Origin: CAVSNH01 sp963729275
GTDB lineage: Bacteria; Actinomycetota; Acidimicrobiia; Acidimicrobiales; RAAP-2
Assembly (NCBI GenBank): GCA_963729275.1
Contig: CAVSNH010000003.1
Coordinates: forward strand, 248,001-312,000
Direction: 5' to 3'
DNA: 64,000 bases
Below are positions 42,696-52,367 of the stretch, piece after piece (the first letter of the stretch is position 1; each line of letters starts with the position of its first letter). A model generated the notes under the pieces. That model saw only the letters and a program-made list of their open reading frames with translations, was not told the origin of the DNA and searched no databases. Position numbers and translations under genes: made by a program.

Positions 42696-44006
42696 TCACG
42701 CCGAAGCCGGCACCGGGCGGCGGTCCGCCGGACGCCAGTCGTCCTCGGCGGGCAACGGATGACGGAACAGGCGAGCGGCGTTGCCGGCGGCCATCCGCCG
42801 CATCTCGTCCTCGGGAAAATGGCCCATGGACGCGGCCATCACCTGCTGGGTGTCCGGCCAGGTGGAGTCGGCATGCGGGTAGTCGCTCTCCACCATGATG
42901 TGGTCGACACCGATGCGCTCACGTAGGCCCAAGACCGATGGGTCGTCAATGGTGCAGAACCAGAAGTTCCGCTTCGCCACCTCACTGGGCAGGAGGTCCG
43001 AGGGCCAGGCCGACGACTCGTTGCCCGACGCCGAGTGGTGCAACACGTAGTCCACGCGGTCGAGGAGCATGGGAACCCACCCGATGCCCCCTTCGGAAAA
43101 GGCCACCTGCAACTCAGGAAATCGGAGGGCCACCCCCGACCACAGCCACTCGGCCGCGGCAACCAGGCCGTTGACCGGGAAGAGGGTCGGCAGCAGCTCG
43201 AAGGGTGGGTCGGGCGACGGCAACGGAGCCCATGACGACGCGCCAGTGTGCAGGCACACGACCGTCTCGGTCTCGGCGCAGGCAGCGAAGAGCGGGTCCC
43301 ACTTGCCCGAGAAGATGGACGGGAAGCCGAGTTGGGCCGGGAACTCGGGGAAGCTCACGGCCTTGAAGCCGTGCTCGGCGTTGCGCCGGATCTCCTCGGC
43401 CGCCAGGTCGATGTCGGCCAGCCACGGCAGCTGTAGGGGAATGATGCGTTCCGGATGGGTGCCGGCCCACACCTTGGCGTGCCAGTCGTTCCAGGCCCGC
43501 ACGCAGGCCAGGCCGAGCTCGAGGTCGTTGGACTTGGAGAAGACGGCGCCACAGAAGCCGGCGACGAGCGACGGGAAGCAGAGCGACGCCCACACGCCGT
43601 TCAGGTCCATGTCCCGCACCCGGGCCTCGATGTCGTAGCAACCCGGTCGCATCTCGTCGAAGCGGGCCGGGTCCATCGACCACGAGTCACGGGGACGGCC
43701 GACGACGGCGTTGAGACCGACGTTCGGATACGTCCGGTCCTCGTACACCCACACTTGGTCACCCCGCGCCGTGTCGATCACCCGTGGGGCTCGGTCGGCC
43801 AGATGGGCGGGCATGCGACCCTCGAACAGGTCGGGCGGCTCGATGAGATGGTCGTCGACGGAGATGACCGGGGCCACGATGGGTCTCGGTTCGGGATCGG
43901 GCAACAGCGCAGTGTGAGTCCGGGCCGGCTCGGTGTCGGTGGTCGTGCCCGACGGCTGGCGGTGACGGTCGGCTTCCTCCGTCCCTCGCCCGGCTCTGGT
44001 GGCCAT
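42696..44006 (-). CDS. Amidohydrolase 2 family protein (ACMSD-like)
   Basis: A 436-residue metal-dependent hydrolase/decarboxylase of the amidohydrolase_2 family. The first metal motif is ISVDDHLIEPPDLFEG (DxH variant), then NAEHGFKAVSFPEFP, VVCLHTGASSW with the histidine, FSEGGIGWVPMLLDRVDY and IMVESDYPHADSTWPDTQ with the terminal Asp. Actinobacterial relatives are linked to decarboxylation or C-C cleavage in aromatic and steroid breakdown. The first 45 residues are low-complexity and may be overcalled; the fold begins near PIVAPVISVDDH. The divergent neighbour is an aldehyde dehydrogenase. Confidence 0.88.
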   Translation of the reverse strand: MATRAGRGTEEADRHRQPSGTTTDTEPARTHTALLPDPEPRPIVAPVISVDDHLIEPPDLFEGRMPAHLADRAPRVIDTARGDQVWVYEDRTYPNVGLNAVVGRPRDSWSMDPARFDEMRPGCYDIEARVRDMDLNGVWASLCFPSLVAGFCGAVFSKSNDLELGLACVRAWNDWHAKVWAGTHPERIIPLQLPWLADIDLAAEEIRRNAEHGFKAVSFPEFPAQLGFPSIFSGKWDPLFAACAETETVVCLHTGASSWAPLPSPDPPFELLPTLFPVNGLVAAAEWLWSGVALRFPELQVAFSEGGIGWVPMLLDRVDYVLHHSASGNESSAWPSDLLPSEVAKRNFWFCTIDDPSVLGLRERIGVDHIMVESDYPHADSTWPDTQQVMAASMGHFPEDEMRRMAAGNAARLFRHPLPAEDDWRPADRRPVPASA

Positions 44007-44113
44007 CGGGGCGTCACGCTATCATGCCGAGCGAAAATGACGTTCTCGCCACTGCCGTCGAGTCGCCCGCGGCGGCCCTCGCGGCGTAGCGACAGCCGAC
44101 GAGGCAGTCGACC

Positions 44114-45607
44114 ATGAACTCTGCCGGCAACCCCACCAGGGTGCGGCCCGCCTGTGAGCTTGTCATCGACGGCAAAACGGTGGCCGGCGATGCCGGCACC
44201 TACCCGGTCACCAACCCCCTGCGTCCCGACGAGGTCGTCCTCGACGCGCCGGCGGCTTCCCCCGCACAGCTGGACGCGGCTGTGGCCGCCGCCCGCCGGG
44301 CCCAGCCGGCCTGGGCAGGGTTGTCGCCGGAGCAGCGGGCCGGCCAGCTCATCGCGGCCGCCCGGTGCGACGCCGAGGTCACCGAGGACCTCGCCCGCCT
44401 GCTCACTCGTGAGCATGGAAAAGTCCTATGGGAGGCCACTTTCGACATCGGCACGGTCGCCGGCATGGCCGCCGCCTTTGCCCCGTTGGTGGCTCAATCG
44501 ACGGTCAGCCGGACCGTCCCCATCGGTACCGGACGCCACACCTTGGTCGAACGTGTTCCCCACGGCGTGGTCGGGGCCATCATCCCCTTCAACTGGCCCG
44601 TGTCGGTGCTGGGCAACAAGGTGCTGCCCGCCCTGCTAGCCGGCAATGCGGTGGTGGCCAAGCCCCCTCCCACGTGCCCCGGGGCCATGCTCGAGGTGGC
44701 CGCTCTGCTGGCCGCCGGCCTGCCACCCGGCCTTCTCAATGTGGTCAATGGCCCCGACGTATGGCTCGGCCAGGCCATCGTCTCCCATCCTGGCGTCGAC
44801 ATGGTCACCTTCACTGGCGGCGTGCCGGCCGGCCGCTCGGTCATGGCCGCGGCCGCGGCCACCACCAAGCCCGTCGTGCTCGAGCTCGGCGGCAACGACC
44901 CGGCGATCATCGCTCCCGACATGGAGATCGACGAATCGTTGGCCGACCGTCTGGTGGGAGCCGCCTTCACCACCAGCGGGCAAGTGTGCATGGCCGTCAA
45001 GCGCGTGTATGTCCCCGAGAATCGGATGGGAGCGCTGGTCGATGCCATCGCCGCTCGCCTAACCCGAGAAGTGGTGGGTGACGGGCTCGACCCCGACGTG
45101 ACCATGGGCCCGGTGCACACCGCGGCGGCCCGAGATCGGGCCGAGGCCATGGTGGCCGAAGCCCGGGATGCAGGCGCCCGGGTCCTGCGCCCCGCCACCG
45201 TGCGGGGGACCGACGCGGCTGCCGGCGGCTACCTCGTGTCGCCGGCTGTGGTCGAAGACCCACCGGCTGACGCCCGCATCGTGATCGACGAGCAGTTCGC
45301 CCCCGTCCTGCCGATCCTCGGGTACCGCCAGCTGGACGACGCCGTGACCCAGGCCAATGCCACGCCTTTCGGCCTTTGCGCGTCGATCTGGACGACAGAC
45401 GACGAGCTGGCCGCCTCGGTGTCCCACCGGCTGGAGGCGGGCACCGTCTTCGTCAACAACCACGGCATGGCGGCCATGGACCATCTCGCCCCTCTCGGGG
45501 GCTGGAAGGCCTCGGGCCTCGGAGCCGAGCTTGGTCCCGAGGGGATGGCCGACCTCACCCGGCCCCGGGTTATCCGGGGGCTGGCCGATCCGCCGGTACC
45601 GTCATGA
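44114..45607 (+). CDS. NAD(P)-dependent aldehyde dehydrogenase
   Basis: A 497-residue ALDH. The active-site cysteine is in TTSGQVCMAVKRV, the general base Glu in VVLELGGNDPAI, and the oxyanion Asn in VVGAIIPFNWPVSVLGNK. The nucleotide motif FTGGVPAG takes the place of the usual FTGS. It oxidises an aldehyde to its acid; the substrate is unknown. ATG 44114 begins the usual N-terminus. The stop overlaps a 15-codon mini-ORF (ATGA at 45604), which leads into the D-aminoacylase-like gene. Confidence 0.95.
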   Translation: MNSAGNPTRVRPACELVIDGKTVAGDAGTYPVTNPLRPDEVVLDAPAASPAQLDAAVAAARRAQPAWAGLSPEQRAGQLIAAARCDAEVTEDLARLLTREHGKVLWEATFDIGTVAGMAAAFAPLVAQSTVSRTVPIGTGRHTLVERVPHGVVGAIIPFNWPVSVLGNKVLPALLAGNAVVAKPPPTCPGAMLEVAALLAAGLPPGLLNVVNGPDVWLGQAIVSHPGVDMVTFTGGVPAGRSVMAAAAATTKPVVLELGGNDPAIIAPDMEIDESLADRLVGAAFTTSGQVCMAVKRVYVPENRMGALVDAIAARLTREVVGDGLDPDVTMGPVHTAAARDRAEAMVAEARDAGARVLRPATVRGTDAAAGGYLVSPAVVEDPPADARIVIDEQFAPVLPILGYRQLDDAVTQANATPFGLCASIWTTDDELAASVSHRLEAGTVFVNNHGMAAMDHLAPLGGWKASGLGAELGPEGMADLTRPRVIRGLADPPVPS

Positions 45608-45651
45608 ACGGCATGACCGGGATGACCGGGATGACCGGGATGAAGGCATGA
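45604..45651 (+). CDS. 15-codon coupling/leader ORF (MNGMTGMTGMTGMKA)
   Basis: ATG 45604 overlaps the ALDH stop (ATGA) and opens a frame of 15 codons with three MTG repeats and five methionines, ending TGA 45649-45651. The stop runs directly into the strong Shine-Dalgarno AAGGAGG of GTG 45662. A ribosome terminating there would be placed at the next start, so translational coupling is plausible. It could equally be a chance reading of the ATGACCGGG repeat. No homology can be judged. Confidence 0.4.
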   Translation: MNGMTGMTGMTGMKA

Positions 45652-45661
45652 AGGAGGCACC

Positions 45662-47413
45662 GTGGTCGATCTGGTGATCAGAGGTGGAACGGTGGTCGAC
45701 GGGACCGGCAAGCCGTCGGCCCGAGCCGATGTCGCCGTCTCCGACGGCACCGTCGTCGCCGTCGGTGAGGTCGAGGAGTCCGGCACCCGCGAGATCGACG
45801 CAGACGGGTTGATCGTCGCCCCCGGCTTCGTCGATCTTCACACCCACTACGACGCCCAGCTGTTCTGGGACCCGACGGCCAGCCCCTCGCCTCTCCATGG
45901 CGTGACCACGGTCATGGGTGGCAACTGCGGGTTCTCGCTGGCCCCGGCCGGGCCCGACCACTCCGCCTATCTGTCACGGATGATGGCCAGGGTCGAGGGG
46001 ATGCCCCTCCCCGCCCTCGAGCAGGGCCTCGACTGGGCATGGGGGTCGTTCGGCCAATGGCTCGATCGACTGGATCGGCGTCTCGGGGTCAACGCCGGCT
46101 TCTTGGTCGGCCACTCGGCCCTGCGACGTGCCGTGATGGGTGACCGGGCCATCGGCAACGAGGCCACGCCCGAGGACACCTCCGAGATGGTGCGCATGGC
46201 CCACGAGTCGATGACGGCCGGCGCCCTCGGCGTCTCGACCTCCCAGGCCCACACCCACAATGACGGCGAAGGTCAGCCCGTGCCCTCCCGCTGGGCCGCC
46301 CGGCCCGAGGTCGAGGCTGTGGTGGCGGCCGTGCGCGATCACCCGGGCACGACCGTCGAGCTGATCGTGCCCGGCTGCATCAACGGCTTCAGCGAGGAGG
46401 AGGTCGAGCTCATGGGCACCCTCTCGCTCCTCGCCGACCGCCCGGTCAACTGGAACGTCCTCGGGGTCTCGGCCGCCAACCCCGCCGGCGCGCAACGTCA
46501 GCTCGACGCCTCGTCGAAGGCCGCTGCCCGAGGGGCCGCCGTCGTGGCCCTCACCCTTCCCCACACCATGGCCATCCGCCTCTCATTCCTGACCGGAACC
46601 GTCCTCGACGGCCTGCCGGGCTGGCGCCAGATCCTCGGCCTACCTATCCCCGAGCGGCTCGCTGCCCTCTCGGATCCGGAGGTGCGGCGGCGGATGGACG
46701 AGGGCGCCCGCTCCAAGGAGGCCGGCATGATCGGTGCCCTGGCCAACTGGAAGATCCACCGCATCGAGGAGACCTTCTCCCCGAGCAACAAGGGCTACGA
46801 GGGGCGCACGGTGGGCGAGGTGGCCGCCGAGCGTGGCCAGGACCCCTTCGACGCGCTGTGCGACGTGGTGGTGGCCGACGGTCTGCGCACCGGGCTGCGG
46901 CCTCCGATTCCCGAGACGGACGCCGACTGGGCGTTGCGCGCCCAGACGTGGCTCGACCCCCGCGCCGTGGTGGGCGGGTCCGACGCAGGAGCCCACCTCG
47001 ACATGATGTGCGGTGCCGTCTACTCGACGGCGCTGCTCGGCGAGGCTGTGCGCAAGCGCAAGCTGCTCTCCTGGGAGCAGGCCATCCACCAGCTCACCGA
47101 TGTACCCGCCCGCCTCTACGGCCTGCGCCATCGGGGACGCGTGGCCGAAGGCTGGCGCGCCGACCTCGTCATCATCGACCCCGAGCGGGTCGGGTTCCGC
47201 CCCGAGCGCACGCGGGACGACCTTCCCGGTGGCGCTTCCCGGCTCTACGCCGAAGCCGACGGCATCGAACGCGTGCTGGTCAATGGGTCCGAAGTGGTCA
47301 CCGAGGGGTCCTTCACCGGTAGCCTCCCCGGAACCCTGCTCCGGTCAGGGACCGACACCGAGACCGTGAACGCAACGGCCGGTGCGGCCATGGTCACCGG
47401 CAGCAACTCGTAA
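45662..47413 (+). CDS. N-acyl-D-amino-acid deacylase family amidohydrolase
   Basis: A 583-residue amidohydrolase of the D-aminoacylase/dihydroorotase type. An N-terminal beta segment (DLVIRGGTVVDGTGKPSARA) leads to the metal motif PGFVDLHTHYDAQLFWDP. A TIM barrel follows, with GGNCGFSLAP and the Asp-containing GGSDAGAHLDMMCGA, and a C-terminal KGWRAD-like stretch (EGWRADLVIID). The substrate is probably an N-acyl amine or cyclic amide, unknown here. GTG 45662 has a perfect AAGGAGG 6 bases upstream. It is preceded by a coupling mini-ORF and followed by an SDR. Confidence 0.93.
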   Translation: MVDLVIRGGTVVDGTGKPSARADVAVSDGTVVAVGEVEESGTREIDADGLIVAPGFVDLHTHYDAQLFWDPTASPSPLHGVTTVMGGNCGFSLAPAGPDHSAYLSRMMARVEGMPLPALEQGLDWAWGSFGQWLDRLDRRLGVNAGFLVGHSALRRAVMGDRAIGNEATPEDTSEMVRMAHESMTAGALGVSTSQAHTHNDGEGQPVPSRWAARPEVEAVVAAVRDHPGTTVELIVPGCINGFSEEEVELMGTLSLLADRPVNWNVLGVSAANPAGAQRQLDASSKAAARGAAVVALTLPHTMAIRLSFLTGTVLDGLPGWRQILGLPIPERLAALSDPEVRRRMDEGARSKEAGMIGALANWKIHRIEETFSPSNKGYEGRTVGEVAAERGQDPFDALCDVVVADGLRTGLRPPIPETDADWALRAQTWLDPRAVVGGSDAGAHLDMMCGAVYSTALLGEAVRKRKLLSWEQAIHQLTDVPARLYGLRHRGRVAEGWRADLVIIDPERVGFRPERTRDDLPGGASRLYAEADGIERVLVNGSEVVTEGSFTGSLPGTLLRSGTDTETVNATAGAAMVTGSNS

Positions 47414-47450
47414 CCGGGCCCGAGCCCCCGACGGTAAGGAAGGCGATGCG

Positions 47451-48320
47451 ATGAACGACAACGCGCCGGGCAACGGCCCCGAGCGAATGGCCATCGTCAC
47501 CGGGGCATCCTCGGGCATCGGTGCGGCCCTGGCCCGGGAGCTCGCCGGTCGGGGAACGACCGTGGCCCTCGTCGCCCGGCGAGCGGAGAGGCTCGAGGAG
47601 GTGCTGGCCGACTGCGTGCCGGGCGCCCCCGAGTCGCGCGCCTATCCCGCCGATCTCGCCGAGCCCGAGCGGGCCGCCGAGCTGGCCCGTCGTATCTGGG
47701 ACGACTTCGGCGCCATCGATGTGCTGGTCAACAACGCCGGGATTCCCCTCCGCCGTCCTGTCCAACGGGTGACCATGGACGAGGTGCGCCGGGCTATGAC
47801 GGTCAACTACCTCTCACCGGTGGCCATGACCCTGGCCCTCCTTCCCCGCATGCTCGAGCGGGGCCGAGGCGTCATCGTCAACGTCTCGAGTCTGGGCGGC
47901 CGGCTGGGCATCCCGACCGAGGCGGCCTACTGCGGGTCGAAGTTCGCGCTCTGTGGCTGGAGTGAGTCGATGGCCGCTGACCTGTCGGGCACCGGCGTCT
48001 CCGTCCGCCTGGTCCTGCCCGGTGCCATCGACACCGAGATCTGGGACCAGCCCGGCAACGACAGTCCCGTCTACGACGGCCCGAAGGAGCCACCCGAAGG
48101 CATCGCCGCGGGGATCGCCGACGCCATCGACGGCACGAGCTTCGAGCACTACATCCCCGACCTAAAGCCCATCATCGAGGCCAAGACGGCCGACTTCGAT
48201 TCCTTCCTGGTCGGCATGGCGGCCATGTCCGAAGGGACCGCCGACGGCCAGGAGATGGCCGCACGGATGAAAGAGGCCGAGCGGGAAGCGGCCACGTCGC
48301 CTGCGGGGGGATCCAAGTGA
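47451..48320 (+). CDS. SDR-family oxidoreductase
   Basis: A 289-residue classical SDR. It has IVTGASSGIGAALARELAG, the LVNNAGIPLRRP strand, VNVSSLGG with the active-site serine, and YCGSKFAL with Tyr and Lys. It probably interconverts an alcohol and a ketone; the substrate is unknown. ATG 47451 has GGAAGG upstream. It shares a GTGA overlap with the 2-hydroxyacid dehydrogenase gene, so the ALDH-to-dehydrogenase run behaves as one operon. Confidence 0.93.
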   Translation: MNDNAPGNGPERMAIVTGASSGIGAALARELAGRGTTVALVARRAERLEEVLADCVPGAPESRAYPADLAEPERAAELARRIWDDFGAIDVLVNNAGIPLRRPVQRVTMDEVRRAMTVNYLSPVAMTLALLPRMLERGRGVIVNVSSLGGRLGIPTEAAYCGSKFALCGWSESMAADLSGTGVSVRLVLPGAIDTEIWDQPGNDSPVYDGPKEPPEGIAAGIADAIDGTSFEHYIPDLKPIIEAKTADFDSFLVGMAAMSEGTADGQEMAARMKEAEREAATSPAGGSK

Positions 48321-49312
48321 GCGGGACCGGAGGCGGGCGACCCAAGGCCCTCGTGACCGCGGCCGTGAGGGGGCCGGGCCTCGACCTGCTCAGCCAGCTG
48401 GCCGACTGCACCTACGACTCGTGGCTCGACCAGCCCAGCCTGCGCATCTACAACGCCGAGCAGCTGGCCGAGCGGGTGGCGGACCTCGGGGCCACCATCG
48501 TCGTGGTCGAGAGCGACCGGTGCGCCGAGCCGCTGTTCGAGCTGCCCATGGTGGCCGTCTGCAGCTGCCGGGGCGATCCGACCAACGTGGACGTGCCGGG
48601 GGCTACGGCCGCCGGTATCCCCGTCCTGCGGGCGCCCGGTCGGAACGCCGACGCGGTGGCCGAGCTGGCTGTCGCCTTACTGTTCGCATCCACCCGGGGC
48701 CTGCGGCCGGCCGACGCCGACGTGCGCGCCGGTGAGATCTACAAGGACGGGACCATCCCCTACCAGCGCTTCCGGGCCTGGGAGCTGGCTGGGCGGACGG
48801 CCGGGCTCGTCGGCCTCGGGGCGGTCGGTCGGGCCCTTCGATGGCGCCTGCGTGGCTTGGGCATGGAGGTCATCGCCTACGACCCCTACGCCGCCGAGGC
48901 CACCGTCTCGCTCGACGAGCTGCTCGAGCGGTCCGACGTGGTCTCCATGCACGCGCCGGTCACGCCGGAGACGAAAGGCATGATCGGAGCCGATCAGTTT
49001 GCGGCCATGCGCGACGGCGTCGTCTATCTCAATACTGCTCGGGCCGACCTGCACGACACCGACGCGCTGGTGACGGCGCTCGATTCGGGCAAGGTGTCGG
49101 CCGCCGGCCTCGACCACTTCGAAGGCGAGTATCTGGCCCCCGACCACCCGCTCACCACCTTCGACTCGGTGGTCCTCACCCCGCACATCGGTGGTGCCAC
49201 CTACAACGTCGAGAGCAACCACACGATCACTATCGCCGAGGACCTGTGTCGGCTCCTGGCCGGTGCCCGGCCCCTCAACGTGGTCAACCCGGAGGTGCTC
49301 GACCGCACCTGA
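48317..49312 (+). CDS. D-isomer-specific 2-hydroxyacid dehydrogenase
   Basis: A 331-residue dehydrogenase of the D-LDH/PGDH type. The NAD-binding motif is TAGLVGLGAVGRALRWRL, the catalytic Arg is in LNTARADLHDTD, the Glu in LDHFEGEYL and the His in LTPHIGGAT. Family members convert D-2-hydroxyacids or sugar acids to 2-oxoacids; the substrate is unknown. GTG 48317 overlaps the SDR stop (GTGA). It is convergent with the methyltransferase at 49357. Confidence 0.93.
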   Translation: MSGTGGGRPKALVTAAVRGPGLDLLSQLADCTYDSWLDQPSLRIYNAEQLAERVADLGATIVVVESDRCAEPLFELPMVAVCSCRGDPTNVDVPGATAAGIPVLRAPGRNADAVAELAVALLFASTRGLRPADADVRAGEIYKDGTIPYQRFRAWELAGRTAGLVGLGAVGRALRWRLRGLGMEVIAYDPYAAEATVSLDELLERSDVVSMHAPVTPETKGMIGADQFAAMRDGVVYLNTARADLHDTDALVTALDSGKVSAAGLDHFEGEYLAPDHPLTTFDSVVLTPHIGGATYNVESNHTITIAEDLCRLLAGARPLNVVNPEVLDRT

Positions 49313-49356
49313 GGGCACGGTCACGCACCTCACCGGCCGAGCGGCAACGCCAGACT

Positions 49357-50277
49357 TCAAGAGCGAGCGACCGGAGGCTGCCTCCTCCACCGGCGGCGTG
49401 GCGGGCTCGAACGGTTCGGACGCCGGTGCCAATCGGTGGGCTTCTCGATGATCAGGGCAACCGATGTCGTGACGAAGGCACCGAGCATCGTCTTTAGGTG
49501 GGTATCGGTGAAGGGGGGCACGTCGATGTGCTGATCGGCGGGAGTGTCACCCTCGGCCAGGTCGAGCTCGATGTCGTAGCCACGGGCGGTCAGCCGATCG
49601 GCCAGCTCGACGAGGTCCCGTTTGCGGTAAAGGACCGTGCCGCCCGCCTCGACGGTGTCGTCCTCGGAGGAGACGTTGTATTCGGTCGTGTGCACGGCCA
49701 CCCCTCCCGGCACCACGAACTCCATCTGGTCGAGCACAAAGTCCGCACCGGCGCCGATGCTGCCGAGATGCTCGAAGGCGCACGACGACCACGAGAAGTC
49801 GTACCGGCCGAGATCGGCGGGAAGCGCCCGCATGTCCACGTGCCGATAGCTGACCAGCTCCTCAAAACGCCCCGCCGGGCACAACCCGGACGTGTTGAGC
49901 CCTCCTATTCCCCCCGAATACTCGTGACCCGTGTCCGTCCAACCGGCCGCCTGCGCCTCTTCCAGAGGAAGGTCGGTGGCCAGGATCCGGGCGCCCCGAG
50001 CCGCGAACAGGGCGACCAACGGCTCGGCCCCCACTCCGAAGCCGACTCCGGATCGTCCCGGCCGTAGCCGGTCCCGCTCGGCCAGAGCCTGGCAGATGAA
50101 CAGCCATTCCCACATCTTGCGGTGCACGATCATCGGTTTCGGATCGGTCCCGTCGGGATCCCAGGTCGGTCGGAGCTGGTCGGCCCAGTATCGGAGATCG
50201 GGTGACGTGAGGCTGTCCAGCCGACAGACCTGAGATCGATGCACGCAGACGGCCTCCGCAGCTGTGGGCATGGCCAC
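49357..50277 (-). CDS. SAM-dependent methyltransferase-like protein
   Basis: A 306-residue protein with a methyltransferase-type domain: SGVGFGVGAEPLVALFAARG (motif I), ILATDLPLEEAQ after strand 2, YDFSWSSCAFEHLGSIGAG (motif IV) and MEFVVPGGVAVHTTEYNV. Proteins of this shape often sit near surface-glycan genes, and a GT-C gene is divergent here. The methyl acceptor is unknown. The start is GTG 50277; ATG 50271 is close. The basic C-terminal tail (HRRPNRSSPPRRRWRR) is a likely disordered end. Confidence 0.8.
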   Translation of the reverse strand: MAMPTAAEAVCVHRSQVCRLDSLTSPDLRYWADQLRPTWDPDGTDPKPMIVHRKMWEWLFICQALAERDRLRPGRSGVGFGVGAEPLVALFAARGARILATDLPLEEAQAAGWTDTGHEYSGGIGGLNTSGLCPAGRFEELVSYRHVDMRALPADLGRYDFSWSSCAFEHLGSIGAGADFVLDQMEFVVPGGVAVHTTEYNVSSEDDTVEAGGTVLYRKRDLVELADRLTARGYDIELDLAEGDTPADQHIDVPPFTDTHLKTMLGAFVTTSVALIIEKPTDWHRRPNRSSPPRRRWRRQPPVARS

Positions 50278-50551
50278 GCCATGTTGCCCCGGGCCACCGT
50301 CGTCCGACGCCAGGAGGGTCCGGCGACCTCGGACGAGGTGAGCGCCGATGCTACCGAAAGAGCCCGGCTGTCGGGATAGCCCGGCCCGGCGGAATCGGTC
50401 GCCGACCCAGTCCCGAACGCGCCATGTTCCCGTCCGTCTTCGACCCAGCAGCTACGCTTGACCAGTCCGCTGACGCCGACCCTGTGCCCATTCTCCGACC
50501 TCCCTCACCCTTCCACCAACAGGCCGGCCGCCGGCCCTGGGCAACGCAAGC

Positions 50552-52294
50552 GTGACGGTCGAGACCCCGTCGTCAGCCACCACCAGCGACGCACCGAGCG
50601 CCGTGGCAACGGCACCGACGCGAAGAGATTCCCCGGCGCACCGGCGCCAGGCCCAGCGGCGACGCTTCCGGCCGTCGGTCTGGCTGGTTGCACTCCTGTG
50701 TATGGCCGCTCTCGCCTTCGGCGTGGTTGTTCGGCTGTGGATGCTGGCTCACGCCGGTCTGAATTCGGACGAGGCCATCATCGGTCTGATGGCGGACGCC
50801 ATCCTGCGAGGGCACTTCTCGGCCTTCTACTGGGGGCAGCCGTATGGTGGTGGCGAGCCGTACGTGGTTGCGGTCATGTTCGCCGTCTTCGGCCACAGCC
50901 CCTATGTGCTCAACATCACGGCCAGCCTGCTGGCATTGATCGCCACCGTTCTGACCTGGTGGCTCGGTCGGCGGGTGTGGGGGACACACGGGCCGGCCCT
51001 CGTCGCGGCCGCCTGCGTCTGGATCTGGCCGGAAGCCGTCCTGTGGAACTCGACCCGAGAGTTCGGCTTTCGAGGCATCACCCTCATCTGCGGTCTTTTG
51101 CTGCTGATCTGGGCCTATTCGCTGTCCCGGCGGCCGTCCACGTGGCCGATCTGCCTCGGCCTGGGGCTTGCTCTCGGCGTCGGGTGGTGGTCGTCGCCGG
51201 AGATTCTTTACTTCGCCATACCGGCTCTGTCCCTGCTCCTGTGGGCGGCGGCGCGGAGGACGCTGCACCTCGCCGCTGCTCATGCGGCGATCGTCGTCCT
51301 GAGCGCTGTCATCGGTGCCACGCCATGGATCGTGGCCAACGTGCACACCCATCTGGGGTCGCTGCACGCTCAGAGCCAGGGTCTCCTTCCGAGCACCTAC
51401 CTCGGACGTCTTCACATCTTCTTCGCCAAGGTGTTGCCCATGAGCATGGGCTTGCGCATCGAAGGAGCGGGCGCCTGGGAACTCGGCAAGACGGCCACCT
51501 TCGCCATCTCGCTGGGCCTGGTCCTCGTGTTCGTGATCGGCGTGGTAGGCGTCTGGACGAAGGGTCCGAACGACGCTCGCTTCCTCGTCGGTTACCTGGC
51601 GCTCTTCCCGTTCCTTTACGCTGTCTTCCCTCAAACCAGCTTCTGGAACGACGGGCGCTACACGGGGTTCCTACCGCCGGTGCTTGCTCTGGTGGTCGTG
51701 GAGGGCTGGGCGTCGCTGCTCGCCGGACAAGGGTCGAGGCGGAACTCGGCCCGCACGGTGCTCCTCGCCGTGGCCGCGGTTGTCATCGTGGCGTCGACAT
51801 CGGCTTCCACACTCTCTGCATTCGATCGCACCTTCCCGCGAAAGGGTCAGCCGACCACACTCGAGCCGGTGGGCAACCGAGTCGTCGATCTCGTCGTCGA
51901 CGCCCTGCGCGCCCATGACCTCGACGCCGTCGTCGGCAACTACTGGACCGCCTACGACGTCTACTTCGTCAGCGACAGATCCATCGCCACGGCGACGATC
52001 CAGACGGTGCGGCTGCCCGCCCTCAACCGCCAGGTCATGAACGAGCGCGGGGCGACGTGGCTCTTTGTCGGGCCGACAGCCGCCGACGGCATCGCCGCCG
52101 CCGCCCAGTTCGGCGTCTTCTCACCCGACCCCGTGGCCATGACCGCCGCTCAGTTCCGCTCGGCCCTCACTGGGCACGGCGTCCGCTACACGGTGGCGAC
52201 TATCGGACCGATGGAGGCGATCACGCCCCAAGGGATCACCGGCGGACAGCTTCTTCGCCGACTCGGTCTGCCACCGCCGCAGCTCGCCGCCTGA
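50552..52294 (+). CDS. GT-C-fold membrane glycosyltransferase
   Basis: A 580-residue membrane protein. After a basic, Ser/Thr-rich start come about ten helices (WLVALLCMAALAFGVVVRLW and others). The acidic active-site pair occurs in HAGLNSDEAIIGLMAD (about residues 67-82), the canonical DE of GT39/GT83-like transferases. The soluble C-terminal part (about 430-580) is extracytoplasmic by topology. It transfers a sugar from a polyprenyl-phosphate donor to an unknown acceptor. GTG 50552 has weak upstream signals; TACGCT at 50453-50458 is a possible -10. The methyltransferase gene is divergent. Confidence 0.82.
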   Translation: MTVETPSSATTSDAPSAVATAPTRRDSPAHRRQAQRRRFRPSVWLVALLCMAALAFGVVVRLWMLAHAGLNSDEAIIGLMADAILRGHFSAFYWGQPYGGGEPYVVAVMFAVFGHSPYVLNITASLLALIATVLTWWLGRRVWGTHGPALVAAACVWIWPEAVLWNSTREFGFRGITLICGLLLLIWAYSLSRRPSTWPICLGLGLALGVGWWSSPEILYFAIPALSLLLWAAARRTLHLAAAHAAIVVLSAVIGATPWIVANVHTHLGSLHAQSQGLLPSTYLGRLHIFFAKVLPMSMGLRIEGAGAWELGKTATFAISLGLVLVFVIGVVGVWTKGPNDARFLVGYLALFPFLYAVFPQTSFWNDGRYTGFLPPVLALVVVEGWASLLAGQGSRRNSARTVLLAVAAVVIVASTSASTLSAFDRTFPRKGQPTTLEPVGNRVVDLVVDALRAHDLDAVVGNYWTAYDVYFVSDRSIATATIQTVRLPALNRQVMNERGATWLFVGPTAADGIAAAAQFGVFSPDPVAMTAAQFRSALTGHGVRYTVATIGPMEAITPQGITGGQLLRRLGLPPPQLAA

Positions 52295-52333
52295 AGGCCA
52301 GCCCACAGGCAAGCCTGCCCTGCGAAGCTCGCG

Positions 52334-52352
52334 GAGCCCGGGGACCGGGCTC
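52334..52352. terminator. Hairpin between convergent GT-C and P450 genes
   Basis: GAGCCCGG and CCGGGCTC form a perfect 8-bp stem with a 3-base loop, next to the palindrome CGGGGCCCCG. It lies in the 73 bases between the two convergent stop codons and could serve both directions. No T-tract is present, so it is at most a weak intrinsic terminator. Confidence 0.4.
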
Positions 52353-52367
52353 GGGGCCCCGAGGCAC

